Assembly (NCBI GenBank): GCA_014338405.1
Contig: JTDE01002377.1
Coordinates: 35,694-99,693, forward strand
DNA: 64,000 bases
From: Paragonimus skrjabini miyazakii
Lineage: Eukaryota > Platyhelminthes > Trematoda > Plagiorchiida > Troglotrematidae
Reading direction: 5' to 3'
Under the pieces are notes generated by a model. The model made no database searches. It had not been told where the DNA came from and worked only from the letters and a program-made list of their open reading frames with translations. This document shows positions 1 through 11,195 of this stretch, in pieces (the first letter of the stretch is position 1; each line of letters begins with the position of its first letter). Both the position numbers and the translations under genes were made by a program.

Positions 1-380
1 CTACATCAGGCTTTTGAGAGGTAACATATGTTTTTCGACCGTATTGGATAATACGCCGTCGGTGACGGTCAACCGTTGGGTGATCGGACTGCTTTGTTTG
101 AGGGTACCTTTTCTAACCCCCTTCTTCCTGATAGCAGTATAGGTCAGGAACAGGTCAAAGTCACCACCCGGATAAAACGTGCAACCAAGCCTTTGAATCA
201 TTTCGAGAGGCTCTGCGCATGGCAGAACTACCTTTGCTTCATTCGTTAGTGAAATCCAAAGACCTAGAAGGATAGTTAGCCTGATTGCAGGGACTTTCAC
301 GTGAACATAACTTTGTACGTAAACGCCAACCTAGCAGCCAACCAGTGGTGACAAAAGAATTGCTGTTCCCCAGTGAACTT

Positions 381-1421
381 GGTGCTGAGCTTCTTCATGG
401 AGCTAGCTTGACCAACCTGGAGTACGCGGATGACATTGTATCACTTAGCCCTCTGCCGAAGACATGCAAACCTAACTGGACAGGTGAATGACCGGGATGG
501 TTTGTATGGAATGCGTTTCGCGCCTCCAAAATGCATAGTGCTACTTCAAGACTGGGGCATTCACACTCTTAGCTTCTGCATTGCAGGTAATCCGCTCGAG
601 ACTATGGGCAGTTTCACATACTTGGGTAGCACTATCTCGTCAGCTTGTAATATTGCTAATGAGATGTCAGCAAGGTTAACAAGTACACGAGTTGCCTTTG
701 CCAGCGTGTTATCTGTTGCATCAAAAAGACATTCGATTGTCGGTGGAAGGAAAAGTATATAATGCTTGTGTACCTTCTGTTTTTTCACTGTGGTTTGGAA
801 ACGCGGCCTGTTCGCAAGGAAGACGTTAACAGGCTTGCTGTGTTTGACCATCGTTGTCTCCGCCACTTGGACCACATTAAGTCGACTGATCACGTGAGCA
901 ATGTGGCCGTTCGCCGGCGCGTATTCCGAAACGCTCGGAGTGCGCGATCAGTTGGTCCAATAATCACAGTGCACAGCTTGCGATTGTTGGGTCACGCACT
1001 CCGTATATTATCTGATCATTTACCGTACCAGGCATTATATGCTGAGGCCACCAACAGTTGGGTGAAACCACGTGGTGGTCAAGCAACAACGTTGTCACGA
1101 TGTATAAAGACCATGACTACTCCACTGTGCAGAGTGTGTAGGTGTCACCCGTTTAGCTGTAGTCCTTGTGATTACTCCAATCGCTGATTAAAAATGCCAT
1201 CCCAGATATTAATGTGTCGCAGGTAATTGCTTACATGCATCCATACCATTTCTAGTTATTCCGCTTGGTCTTCTTTTATTAATTCTCAACCTCCTTAATA
1301 GCGTTTTCTTCCAGAATATTGTACGTCACTGTTGAATTGAGCGGCGGCCTGAGTCACAGTGACATATGGTCAGGCTAATGGCTGCGACGATGATGATGAT
1401 GATGATGATGAGATGATGATG
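381..1421 (+). mobile_element. RTE-type non-LTR retrotransposon, 5'-truncated 3' half (copy 1)
   Basis: Reverse-transcriptase end of a non-LTR retrotransposon, starting just before the catalytic box. An intact YADD motif (codons 423-434, context LEYADDIV) is followed in a second frame (about 500-760) by a block with YGMRF, KC.VLLQDW and a YLGS..S motif, and in a third frame (762-1187) by the C-terminal region typical of RTE-like elements (GLETRPVRKEDVNRL, FDHRCLR, a degenerate RLLGHALR and an RGGQ block). At least two frameshifts separate these blocks, so no protein can be made. A 3' untranslated stretch (1190-1385) leads into a GAT-repeat tail. The 5' end (endonuclease and N-terminal RT) is absent, the usual outcome of incomplete target-primed reverse transcription. 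Assignment to RTE rather than CR1 rests on the C-terminal block and the microsatellite-like tail. Confidence 0.85.
1386..1421 (+). repeat. (GAT)n microsatellite, 3' tail of RTE copy 1
   Basis: Run of GAT/ATG units immediately after the 3' UTR of the RTE fragment. RTE-clade elements commonly end in short tandem repeats instead of poly(A), so this is read as the element's 3' end and not as an independent microsatellite. Confidence 0.8.
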
Positions 1422-1468
1422 TTCCCCAATCCACTATACGCGAAGTCTTAACAAGCCTGCATCAAGTG

Positions 1469-1825
1469 CTATGTCATATGTGGGTAAATAAGCCCTAGGC
1501 TGTCGCAAGACAACGATTTTGGTGGCCACATCAGCACACAGATGTCATGATGTTCTGCCAACCAAGCAAAACTTGCGACACGTAGTGTGGTGCCATGTTG
1601 CTGGCGCCATTTTGGCTTTTTATTGCGTAATTCATATACATGTCTTACAGAGCGTTTGACACATGATTGCTCGTTTTTTTTTACAGGAACGTCGCCGGAA
1701 CAATTACTTTGGAACAAGGATGTTTCACGATGTCTCCATGTTGCACAAAGTTGATTCATGAGTATTACGGGTAACCGAAGGCAAACGTTCAGTTTTCCTG
1801 CCGCATTATCATTTCTTCTAAACAA
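1469..1825 (-). pseudogene. Tc1/mariner-like transposase remnant
   Basis: A 118-codon minus-strand frame whose C-terminal third resembles the end of Tc1-type transposases: a WRQQH...RVASFAWLAEH stretch, then DICVLMWPPKS and a degraded equivalent of the usual SPDLNPIE box. In Tc1 proteins the QQD aspartate is catalytic; here the aligned position is His (QQH), and the final acidic block is scrambled. The N-terminal two thirds show no family features that I recognise. No terminal inverted repeats were found. It is best read as a dead fragment; chance similarity is possible because only about 45 residues carry the signal. Confidence 0.4.
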
Positions 1826-2650
1826 TATTATGGTTCAGCGTCTGACTGACTGTCAGCATGGACTGACAGATGTATATATCGTTGATTGGATTTTCAACCT
1901 TTAGTATGCTGATTATATCTCATCAATAGTTTATACATCACAAGTAGCACAAGACGTGATATACAGATTAGTGAGGTCAGTTAGAATTTCCTATCTCTTA
2001 CTTGCTTCCGTAAAGTGCAAAATTCCGCCAGAAGGCTAACAGAAATACGCAGCTGTTCCCAGCATCAGTGGAAACATGTCAGTGTTACTCGAGAAGCCTA
2101 TTCAGTAGGACAGTAGTGCAGTTTTTGGCGAATCGTCCACTAAATTCATTGAACAACTAAACTGAATAAGAGTACCGCTGGCTAACCTCTGTCACATCGG
2201 GTACCGGTGTGATACTAGTCTTACCGTAGCATACAGACAGTGAAATTTCTCTGCATACACGGTTCTTCAGTACCGACATAGTGCTTGATTTGATTTTGTT
2301 AGTTGTCCAGATACCGTCTGTTTGTATTGTCGTTGTGACAAACCTGTTCAGACATGAGGACTTATTTGACAACACCACTTGGTGCCTTATAGCCTTTCTA
2401 CCCTGCAGTCTGGAGACATTCTGTCAAAAAGAACGCAAAAGCGGAAGCAGTGGCAAATCTGCTGTGCGAAGCGGTTTTCTGTGTATCCTCTTATCAGTTG
2501 TGTTACGGTTAATTTTTCATTTGGTTCGCTGCCTAAGCTCAACACACTGTACGATATAAGGGTTTCAAACCAGCAACAGAAACCACATGGTCTTTTACGA
2601 CATATTCTCTCATTTGGGCTAGCTATCTCTCCTTAAAATGTAATGTTGTG
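1826..2650. other. no supported gene or element
   Basis: Short open frames on both strands (for example 2157-2378 minus and 2281-2636 plus) overlap one another and show no domain, splice context or repeat homology that I can identify. Confidence 0.5.
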
Positions 2651-2860
2651 GGGCAAGAACGTGAATGGCACAAGGATTATTTATTCGGAAAATTAACTCA
2701 CATCAACATCACCTAAAACAAAAACTCGCACATAACACTGATCCGGTGACACCACATTTGCCAGTGCCAAATTCTCGTACGGAAAGCACCATTTCATATC
2801 GGAGTAAATTCCAATTTTCCTTCTGGTATTTTCCCCTACTTGCTCCAATGTGCGCCTCTA
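2651..2860 (+). repeat. direct repeat, copy A (unidentified family)
   Basis: Begins with CAAGAACGTGAATGGCACAAGG followed by TTTATTCG, and near its end carries GATTTTCCTTC/TATTTTCCC-like sequence. The same order of blocks recurs at about 3436-3660 in the same orientation. The centre is more diverged than the ends. Two direct copies about 780 bp apart could be LTRs of a tiny element or two insertions of one repeat; no internal coding sequence settles this. Confidence 0.5.
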
Positions 2861-3435
2861 CCCAGCTACTGACAAGTAGTGTAATGTGATCGTTCATCCT
2901 CAAAACGACAGTTAGTCTAAACGCTTGCCTATGTTTATACACACGTTCGTTCTCTGACAAAAGACACATTACAGAACATCACTAAGTGGCACTTGTAATC
3001 GGGATGAATTTATTGGGAGTCATAAGCTCAGTTTCTCTTGTATTGACTTTTCGCTTCCTCTGTGTGACTGTGAATCACCAAGAGCCCAAACCTGTCAGCT
3101 AGCTTCCCATTTGACCGAAAAATGTTCGCCTGCCATTTTTGTTAGTATTTATGGTAATCTACTTGCTCTGAACTCTGGTTATCCGCGGAACAATTTGCGA
3201 AAAGTCTATCAGTTTTTATTGCCGCATTGTTTTAATATCTGCGATTACTTCTTTGAATCCTGGAAGTACACTACTATTTCCAATCAAGATTGAAAGCTGG
3301 TAGCCCGACTTTCCTAGCCTGGACTCCAACCACTAACCAAACACGAGTAAGGCTTATAGTAATAGTTCAGAGTAAAGCAAACTAGAACCTCACTGAACAA
3401 GAGCAGAAGTGCAAGTTATGTAACTACTGTTGTAA

Positions 3436-3660
3436 TCCAAGAACGTGGATGGCACAAGGGTTGTTTATTCGACAAAGCGATACATGGGTTAAGCGTTTAA
3501 ACAAGACAAGAAACAAAACCACTAATTTGCACGCGGTATTCGGCCCCAGACCGTCTCGGTTGCTGCAGACGTCACTGCTCAGTTCCTTTAAGTAGCAGGG
3601 ACCATTGTGGGCGATGCTGTACTCTGATTTTCCTTCCTGCATTTTTCCTGCGGCTTGTAC
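3436..3660 (+). repeat. direct repeat, copy B (unidentified family)
   Basis: Second copy of the repeat at 2651-2860, starting CCAAGAACGTGGATGGCAC and ending in the block ACTCTGATTTTCCTTCC plus a TTTTTCCTGC stretch. Same strand as copy A. The intervening sequence has no recognisable open frame. Confidence 0.5.
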
Positions 3661-5900
3661 GATGTCAAAATATATGCTCCGGTCCCACTTCTGAGTAGCA
3701 GTGGTATGAATAGTATATTACGATCGCTCAAGTTCACTGCAGTAGTACATCTACGGTAGTTACTGCGCCTATTCTTTCATAAGCTTTCGGCAAATACTCC
3801 GCTTATCGCCTGCTGTCATAAGGCAGTGATGTATCTCATCAACCGTAACTCAAGCAGTGTGTATCGCTCTTGTGACTGCTGTTCAGGCACCAACTTTTGT
3901 GAGATACGGCGGTGTGCATCGTCGAATACTTTCCATCGAGTTGTGAAAGAGAACTTTTGAACGAATGAATGAGGAAAGCTGATGATTCTGTTAAGCAATC
4001 CAGTAAGTTTGACTTACTCGTAGTCTCAGTTACATTGTACTTAGTTGTATCTCCTCTAAAAGAGGATCGTTCTTGGAACAATACATCCAGCGACATAGGG
4101 ACATATTGATCAAGCTAACTCTGTTGGCGAGCTTTCAAGTCACACTATGCGAGTACTGACAGACGATTCAGATTACAAGCTAAAATCAATGATGCACATG
4201 TTATGTGGATCGATATCGAGCGTTTGGCCATCACTCGTAAGCCAAATTGTCAGGTGCACAATTTCAGGTAGATGTTGAACAGTCTCTGGAGTTAAGTGAC
4301 AACACAGTAAATGACAGGATGCCTTGGCAACTCGCCTCAGCTCGGATAATATGTACAATCAGTTATTTGAACACAGAAAATGGAATCTTGATGGTCAATC
4401 GTCATATCAGGTGTTCTCTAACCCACTTGCTTATGATTGACAGCAGTCATGCAGCCAAATAACTGGTTGAATGGATTGATCAATATGCTGGATTCAGTAA
4501 GGAATTTGACTGAACGTACAGATTTACACAAAGACCCTGCTGTTTTGAGGAGCAAAAGTAATCGAAGTATTGAAAGAGACCGTAATATATTATTAGTACT
4601 TCCCTAATACTGTTACAACATTCCAAATTGAGAACTCGACCACCATCAGTTTATTCATCATGTCAAGATAGCATTTTAAAGTGTGGTCCGTAAGTAAAAA
4701 TACGCGCATGTAATTTCACATGCGAATCGAAATATCACTTGATCAAAAGTGCAAAAATGTGCGTACCATATGTGTGAATTAAACCCACTCTATCTTTTCC
4801 ATAAATTGTGTATTCGTTCTTCTGAGCGGATACACTAAAATTGTGAATGAACCGGAAGGCGCCTACGTAAACCCTCGAAAGTTATCATACACTGCCAATA
4901 AGCGAGGTCTGGATCACGAGTAATTTCCCACCTTTCAGAAGCTGTTCGCAATGAATGTCGGTATCATCCGTCGATCTGCTCATGTTATCAATTCTCCCAC
5001 ACCTCATATAAATGACATCAAATTACTCCTTTGTGATTAAAAGGCGTATTTTAGTAACGTCGTTGTTTTCGACCTACAACAGTTTGAACGCACCACTCGT
5101 ATTTCACAAATCTAAACAACAGAAGTTTTATGTAAGGTTACTCGGATCTTTGTCAACTCCATGAATGTTGTTATGATGTTTAATAGTGCTGACAATCGAG
5201 CTAACATTCCACGATTGTCTTCATTTGCTTGTACTCATCATGTACAGGTAGTCAAAATGGGGTTTGAATCGGCAGTCCTTTGAGCTACCAGCTGAAGCTC
5301 ATAAAGGCTAGTCTGTCAGACGTCTGAGCGCCGCCTATTACAGGTTGATTAATACAATGTGGGTGGTTTGTTCATACTGCATTGGTGTGGACGGACAGTC
5401 TATCTCAGATAAACGGTTTGCATTGGATACGACCATAACAGCAGAAAATGATTATCATAATTCTCCAGCTTTAGGCCGCCAGATTTCGGTCTTAAATACG
5501 AATGAGTTCCAGCTACTGCGTTAGTCCGTTAGGAGGAGGATGGCCTGTTTAAACCTCACTCAATCGGCATCCACAGGACGAGGACAAACCCGATTGTGCA
5601 CAGCCATTCTGGGCTTATGCAAGGTGAAGCTTTATACTTGTAATAGATCATCTGTTAACACACAGTGTTAACGGATAGCCTTACTGGGTTTTCTTTTTCT
5701 CTTTTCAACTGTCACACCACTGTTGCTACGTGGATGAAGTCAAGGTTTTGGGCAACAAATCTGTTGTGTTCGCTCTCAGATGAATGCTCGCTTGTCAGTC
5801 ACATAAAAATTTATACATCTAACAACTTAAAGCGAAAGGCTTCCTGCGACCGGAACGTTTCGATGCTGATCCAGGCTGTACATCATCTCTGAAACAGTGG
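3661..5900. other. no supported gene
   Basis: AT-rich sequence with only short overlapping frames. A Pol III B-box-like string lies near 5259-5271 on the minus strand but has no convincing A box. The far right may hold an unrecognisable 5' part of the Gypsy element that follows. Confidence 0.5.
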
Positions 5901-5939
5901 ACCCAATGGTGACGCATATTTACTACCCTCTTAATTGCT

Positions 5940-6609
5940 ATGACAACCCTCGAACCAAATAAACTTGGCAATCTCATCAACTATGCTTTTCTATCTGTTT
6001 ATGAATGCATTCTAGATTATACAAATTTCGAAGACGTCATTTCAACACTTGAGAAGACAAATATGAAACTCTCATACGTAGGTTTCGCCCGTCACCACTG
6101 GCAACATCCAAATACGAAAATGAACAGAATTTTGATCAGTCCTTTAGAAAGCTGAAGTGATTGAACAAAGATGGCAATTTCAGACGTGTTACACTGAACA
6201 AAATCAAAACGACGCTATTCGGGATGTGGTCATCAGTAGAATGTTGTCTAACATCATACGTCAATGGCTTACAGAAAACACATCACTAGGCCTGAACTTT
6301 GTTTCCTTACAGGTTCGATCTCTTGAGGTGGCAACTCAGCAGTTCCATTTGTCTCAAACGGTTCCGTTTTCCTGCTCCGCTTCAGTTCCAAATTCCAAAG
6401 CACTGTCCGAGCCTCAGTCTCTTTTTCACCCTCCTGGGGAAGTGTGTCTGCCGCTACCGGTAGCAAATGCTACTTTTGTGGTCATAATGGACATCCATGT
6501 TTCAAATGTGGCAGGAAAGACGGGATATTTAATAGATGTGATGAAAGCAGTTAGTATTAAAAGGTATGCGGGTCTGAGATGCCATTCGAGAACGTTGCGT
6601 CAATTGTAA
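5940..6609 (+). pseudogene. gag: Gypsy-B gag with zinc knuckle (broken)
   Basis: The frame from 5940 carries a capsid-like segment (LEPNKLGNLINYAFLS, FEDVISTLEK) ending at a stop near 6155. Another frame continues with a GNFRRVTL-type stretch. The nucleocapsid knuckle is at 6468-6550 (CYFCGHNGHPCFKCGRKDG). In the CsRn1 group this region binds the element RNA. At least three frame changes separate the capsid and knuckle parts, and the second half of the knuckle is degraded (FNRCDES). Start codon and 5' LTR cannot be placed with confidence. Confidence 0.6.
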
Positions 6610-6659
6610 AACCATTGCTTATCCCTATGACTGTGGCGGCTTTTCTTTTCCGCCTTCCT

Positions 6660-7660
6660 AACGTTACTGTTGAAATATCGGTAAACGAATTGTCGTTACA
6701 AGCTTTAGTATATATCCGAAGTGTTAGCAATCACATTTCAAGTTCTGCTGTCAAGAGATATCGGTGGAGAACTGAAAAGTCGTACAGTACAATGACCATG
6801 ACTTCTATCAGTTTAACCAGCCGTACGCAGGATCGTTGTTGTGCTAATATGCATTATAAGAACTGCTTTCTGTACTGCCTAATCTATATGCCGATGTACT
6901 TCCAGGACATGAACTTATCAAACATGAAGAGAAGGTCGAAATGTCTTCTCATAACGAGAAACCATCGTTTTCCTTATGCAATTTGCTTACCTCCCATATG
7001 GAACCCTCAAAATTGTTCGGAATTTTAGTACCGAACTGCAAACCGATAGCAACCAAATCGCAACCTCAGTAGGCATGCGACAAAAGTTCATTCGGTCAGA
7101 AGTCGAAACACTTTTGAAAGAACGTACTACTGTACCGTCGCTTTCCCATTGATGTGCTCAGATATTGGTCGTTTTAATCGAACGGTACAGAAAACGAATA
7201 CTGATAGACTACAGTCAGATCATTATCCGATACATTTAACCCGATGCTTACCGTCTATCAAAGATTGATCAGATGATTGAGAAAATAACTCACCGTTTTA
7301 TTTTTGACTCCCTGGACTTAAAAAGCGCTTATTGTCAAATACCTGTTCAGAAAAGGGAATACTGTACAATGCCTTCGAGGTCTATGGAAATCTCCAACAG
7401 TTTTGCTGTATACCGTTTGGAATAACCAACGGTGTTGTATGTTTCCGAACAGTAATGGACGTAGGGTTACATGAAGCATTTAAGTATGTGGATAGTATAA
7501 CAGTGTGGTGTGAATGTTGAGGTTCACAACAAAAATCTGACAAGACTGTTCGAAATGACCAAAAAGTCCGATTTAAACTTCAACGAAAGGAAACGTGTTG
7601 TCGCTGTCCGAGAAATAAAGATACTGGGGTACAAAGTTTCGCATGCTCAATCAAACCGGA
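6660..7660 (+). pseudogene. pol: Gypsy-B protease and reverse transcriptase (broken)
   Basis: The aspartic protease begins in a VNELSLQALV context; the expected Asp-Thr-Gly triad at 6711-6719 reads Tyr-Ile-Arg, so it is inactive. The RT follows: a degraded DYSQ block near 7210, a SLDLKSAYCQIPV block (7310-7350), FCCIPFGITNGVVCF in another frame, and the active-site box at 7485-7496 reading YVDS where Gypsy RTs have Y[VL]DD or, in this group, a close variant. A connection segment with GYKVSH follows. Stops interrupt between blocks. Confidence 0.7.
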
Positions 7661-7799
7661 TCTAAAATGACCTCGTAATTCACCATTACCACGAGAAGTT
7701 AAATCATAACGTATTCTATGTCTACTCGCTTGTCAAAAGTCGTAATTTTTCTCTGCCACATGATGTCAGTGTATCAGTTGAGTCACTCAAAAACGAACG

Positions 7800-8590
7800 G
7801 GAGAAAAAGATGGTTAACGCTGTTGATCACAAATCAGATTTAGTCGTGCAGACGGATTCTTTTGACATTCCTACTTTAACACAACGGCAGACTGGAGGCG
7901 TTTTCCTTCAAGACGCTGTTGCCGAGCGAACGACGTCATTGTTTCTTTAGGAAGGAAGCGTTTACTATAGTCCAAGCCACCAAAAAGTGGAGGCATTGTT
8001 TATTGGAAATCCATTTCCAATTGATTACTCATCAGAAACCTGTCGCTTTCATATAAGATGTGCAAAACCATGGAAAGACTAAAACTGACAAAATTCAACG
8101 ATGGCGTCTAGAACTTCCATACTACAGCTTTGATATCACATATCGTTCAGAACAAGAAAATCAAATCGTCGATATTCCGGCCCGTTCGCATTATGCGTCG
8201 TCTACTTACAACGTATCTCTGAAGGAGTTGCATTACTGTTTGTTTCAACTAGATGTGGTTTGGATGTTACATTTCATACGTTCCAGAAACACGCTATTTA
8301 GTCACTCCGTGTTGTTCGATATACACTGAATCAAAGCCGAGAATCCACGCCTAACCGAGCGGTACTTCACACAAAGCGACCGTGCTTTCCAAAGAGTTAA
8401 ATGTCGACTTCATGGGCCATCTTCCGTTCGCTATTAATAAAAAGTGCTTACTAGCGATAACTTGGGAACTTGCATTGCAGGGTCTCTTTTATGCACAGCA
8501 ACGAACGCAACCACATACGAACTGCTTTTTTTTAATAAGTGAACCGACTTACTCTTCCGGGTCGATCCTAATACGACCTCATTCATGATC
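7800..8590 (+). pseudogene. pol: Gypsy-B RNase H and integrase start (broken)
   Basis: A plus-strand frame at 8060-8329 contains the RNase H tail (DKIQRWRLEL, YSFDITYR, ENQIVDIPARS), where the usual end box has lost its canonical DALSR form, then an integrase N-terminal-like stretch (LHYCLF, FIRSRN). A short LNVDFMGHLP piece at about 8396 corresponds to the first aspartate block of the integrase core. A deletion then brings in C-terminal blocks near 8480-8590. No continuous frame remains. Confidence 0.55.
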
Positions 8591-9200
8591 CTCAACGTTT
8601 GAACCTTTAGTTAGGAAGGCAGACTTACTGGAGTGCAACCCACGATAAGCTAACGTCTCCTCATCTCCAACAGGAAATAGGAGGCGGTAAACACTCCTCA
8701 CTTAATCTCGGAAGGGCAATTTGTACAGTCATTCTATAATGATCGCAGCTGCTGTGAAAATACCAATTCTTAATCTTTTTCTGAAAGTCAGGACTAAGTT
8801 CAGCTCGAACTTCATGTGATACCCGAATTACAGACCGACACAGTCCACCAAGAAGTCACAACTGTAGAATCTCCTTCTGAGCCTCACATCGTAAGTATGT
8901 GTTGTAAACCCTCCTAAACAATACGCTGGTTCGTGCTTGCCATCGCAATGCACTTGGCAGAATTCGGATTCTCCTCCCGTTAATGATTCACACGAAAATC
9001 TCGGTCCCGAAAAGTACTGCGACTGTTCCCGTATTCGCCCCCAAGACAAACCAAAAGACGCGTACAAAAAGGAGCATTGTTCCGCTCCAAAACGTTTGCG
9101 ACCAAGGCGACAAGGACAAAGTACTAATAGGGGGCTCAGTGGCCATAAGAACATTCCCGAATCTTAAAAAGAGAAGAACATTTATCGGAAAAAATAGTTA

Positions 9201-11080
9201 GGGTCACTAATGGGCACAACGGAGTAAAAGTCTGACGGGTAAAAACTAGCCAAGGCCACCCTCTCGGCCGCTCTGAGCAGGTCCGCAAACTAGGACAGTC
9301 AATCGTTTTTTCCTTTCTCACGGCGGAGGCGCTTTGGGACGGTAACAGGGTGGGCGCCCTAACTGTATGGACAGACCAGATGTGACGCTGGTGTTGAAAA
9401 AATAACAATGAAGTCGTCCATCCCATTTGATGTTAATTTCACTTACGCATTTAAAGGCAATCCCCTTAAACCATTCTACTGGTAATATTGACCTTTATTT
9501 ACTCCTAGAAATATTTCGTACGCATCAATTCTAGATATCGTCAACATCCATCCTTGAATCTATTTTCAACATATTCTCTGTGAAACTTTTCCCAAACAAA
9601 CCATAGTAGCCAGACAGAATGTAATAAACCATCTAGTAGTGATACACATCATTATTTGCTATTATTATCAAGTTATATTTTTCTCCTTTCAGCTCACATA
9701 CCAATGTTGTTATATGAATGAAGCCTAATTCCTGGATAATAAGTCTTTTATACTCACTCTTGGTTGACCGTTTGCTTGTCGATTAAATAACAGTAATCAA
9801 TATGATATCTTCTTATAGTGGGGCATGTTGGTCCTCTGAGATGGACTGCAACTGACCAAATTATCGGGATGTGAGCAAGTTGCGCATACTGAGAAGTTTG
9901 TTTTGACTTCGTTGTACGTTTGAGTTCTTCCGCATCACCTGCTGTTCTTGAACTTCTGACCGGAAAAGCTCGAAGTTTCTCGTGGAGGTCCACGGACTTA
10001 TTCCTTATAGTTTGCGGTATATCACCTTCATTTCATATGTGAACACCTTTCATCAAAGTACTTGGATGTTTGGGAGAAAGGTGCAAGCCAGATACATTCT
10101 GAGACTATTCACTTTCTGTATACAGGTTTATCCCGTTGAGTAACAAGTGTTACTACCGTAATATACATGTCAGATTTTGTGTACCGTATGAGTGCACCGA
10201 ATTCAGGCTGAAATCGAAAACAGGGCAGCAAGTTGTCAAAGTTCCGTAGTCGGTTGCATGCATGCCTCTGTCTCTTACCGTGATGGACAGTGGTAAGTTG
10301 ATAGCTATAGCCCAGGCTACTTATTCGTTTGTCTGCGAAAACGGTTCAAGGTAGCGTCGTCCGACCATGCTTGACAGACTTCATGGTGGGGTGTAAACTG
10401 CGGTTTGCTCAGGCTTTGCATCTGACCCTATCTCAAGTCCACCAGAACAACGACTACTACGTAGAGTAGAGCCAATGGATATGAATTATGCAACGAACCG
10501 ATCAAACCATCATTAATCAACCGACCAGTAACGTAGTTTCTTCACAGTACGTCTGACTGGTGTCTAGACCTATCCCTATTGACCCCCCTCCGAGTAACTG
10601 TGCCGTCCCGAAGATGACTTCTCACAAACATGCGCTCGACTACGTTCGTCATTCTCAGTCAGCTGCGTTCTATCGTTACGTGAAAGTCTATCCGACGTTG
10701 TGTAACCATAGCCTTTCCGAGCGAGAGCAAGCGTGAAAACTATCAAGTTGCACACGACCACACATAATCACATTCTACTTTCTGTGGAGCTCAACGTTGT
10801 GGAATCCGTCAAATGTCCGAAGCCTTGTCAATTTATCCAGCCGATCGATTCTTAAATTAACTACTCCACTATCGTCTCCATCTGAATGCACCTCGAACCA
10901 AAGATACATACTTAATCGGGTAACTTCGTTCAGTAAAAGTATTACCGGGGTTATCGTCCGTCGAAAATTCGTGTGCAAGAATGACCTGATGTTCAGTCGC
11001 TCCTTATCACATGTCCACAAAGATGAGACACGGGGGTATGTACTATAAGAGCTGCGAAACACAGACAACTTAATGTTCTC
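9201..11080. other. no supported gene
   Basis: Possible 3' remains of Gypsy-B at the left edge, then unassigned sequence. Opposed frames at 10775-11068 (minus) and 10797-11048 (plus) cannot be told apart as coding and have no splice support. Confidence 0.5.
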
Positions 11081-11195
11081 AAGTTGAACATCACCGACAA
11101 TTGATGGCAGCTGTCACATCCCCATAGACTTTCCAGTCGGCCCCTTTCGAAAAGAAGCACTAGACTCGAGTTTCGCTCTCATTAGAGCTCGTCAG
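11081..11195 (-). mobile_element. hammerhead SINE, 3' part, ending at assembly gap
   Basis: Read on the minus strand: hammerhead core (11195 to 11157), then a tail with the landmarks GGAAAGTCTAT, an AGCTGC block and GGTGATGTTCAAC. The same landmarks in the same order occur at 11741-11803, 16201-16330, 52822-53085 and 53521-53612. The upstream (tRNA-like) half would lie in the N run. The tail is shared across copies and is therefore part of the repeat, not flanking DNA. Confidence 0.7.
11157..11195 (-). ncRNA. hammerhead ribozyme-like core (best-preserved copy)
   Basis: On the minus strand: CTGACGA (11195-11189), a five-pair stem II GCTCT/AGAGC closed by AATG, GAAA (11174-11171), a very short self-complementary stem III block ACTCGAGT, cleavage triplet GTC (11165-11163), then TAGTGC, which would be the 3' strand of stem I. 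All conserved core positions of the hammerhead family (CUGANGA, GAAA, NUH) are present. The 5' strand of stem I falls in the N gap; the related copy at 16202 shows the complementary GCACTA. Type I hammerheads with tiny stem III are known from SINEs and Penelope-like elements and are thought to act as dimers. Activity is inferred, not shown. Confidence 0.65.

Larger units (their letters stand above)
5900..9200 (+). mobile_element. Gypsy LTR retrotransposon, CsRn1-like, heavily decayed (Gypsy-B)
   Basis: Order on the plus strand is gag, zinc knuckle, protease, reverse transcriptase, RNase H, integrase, as in Ty3/Gypsy elements. The gag knuckle starts CYFCGHNGHP, as in the CsRn1 group described from liver flukes. 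Numerous stops and frameshifts break every domain. Catalytic positions are lost in the protease and RT. Neither LTR could be delimited; the right end is placed loosely, where similarity to integrase C-terminal and downstream sequence fades. It is older than the other Gypsy copies in the window, judged by disruption density. Confidence 0.8.

Noticed and set aside
1670..1690. Strong-looking splice acceptor (T-run then ACAG) on plus strand
   Set aside because: No downstream frame or donor that would make an exon; lies within the Tc1-like remnant.
5235..5345. tRNA-like sequence on minus strand (B box CGATTCAAACCCC)
   Set aside because: No convincing A box at suitable spacing and no match to the other SINE copies.
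10775..11068. 97-codon minus frame overlapped by 83-codon plus frame
   Set aside because: Neither has splice sites or domains; both lengths are within chance.
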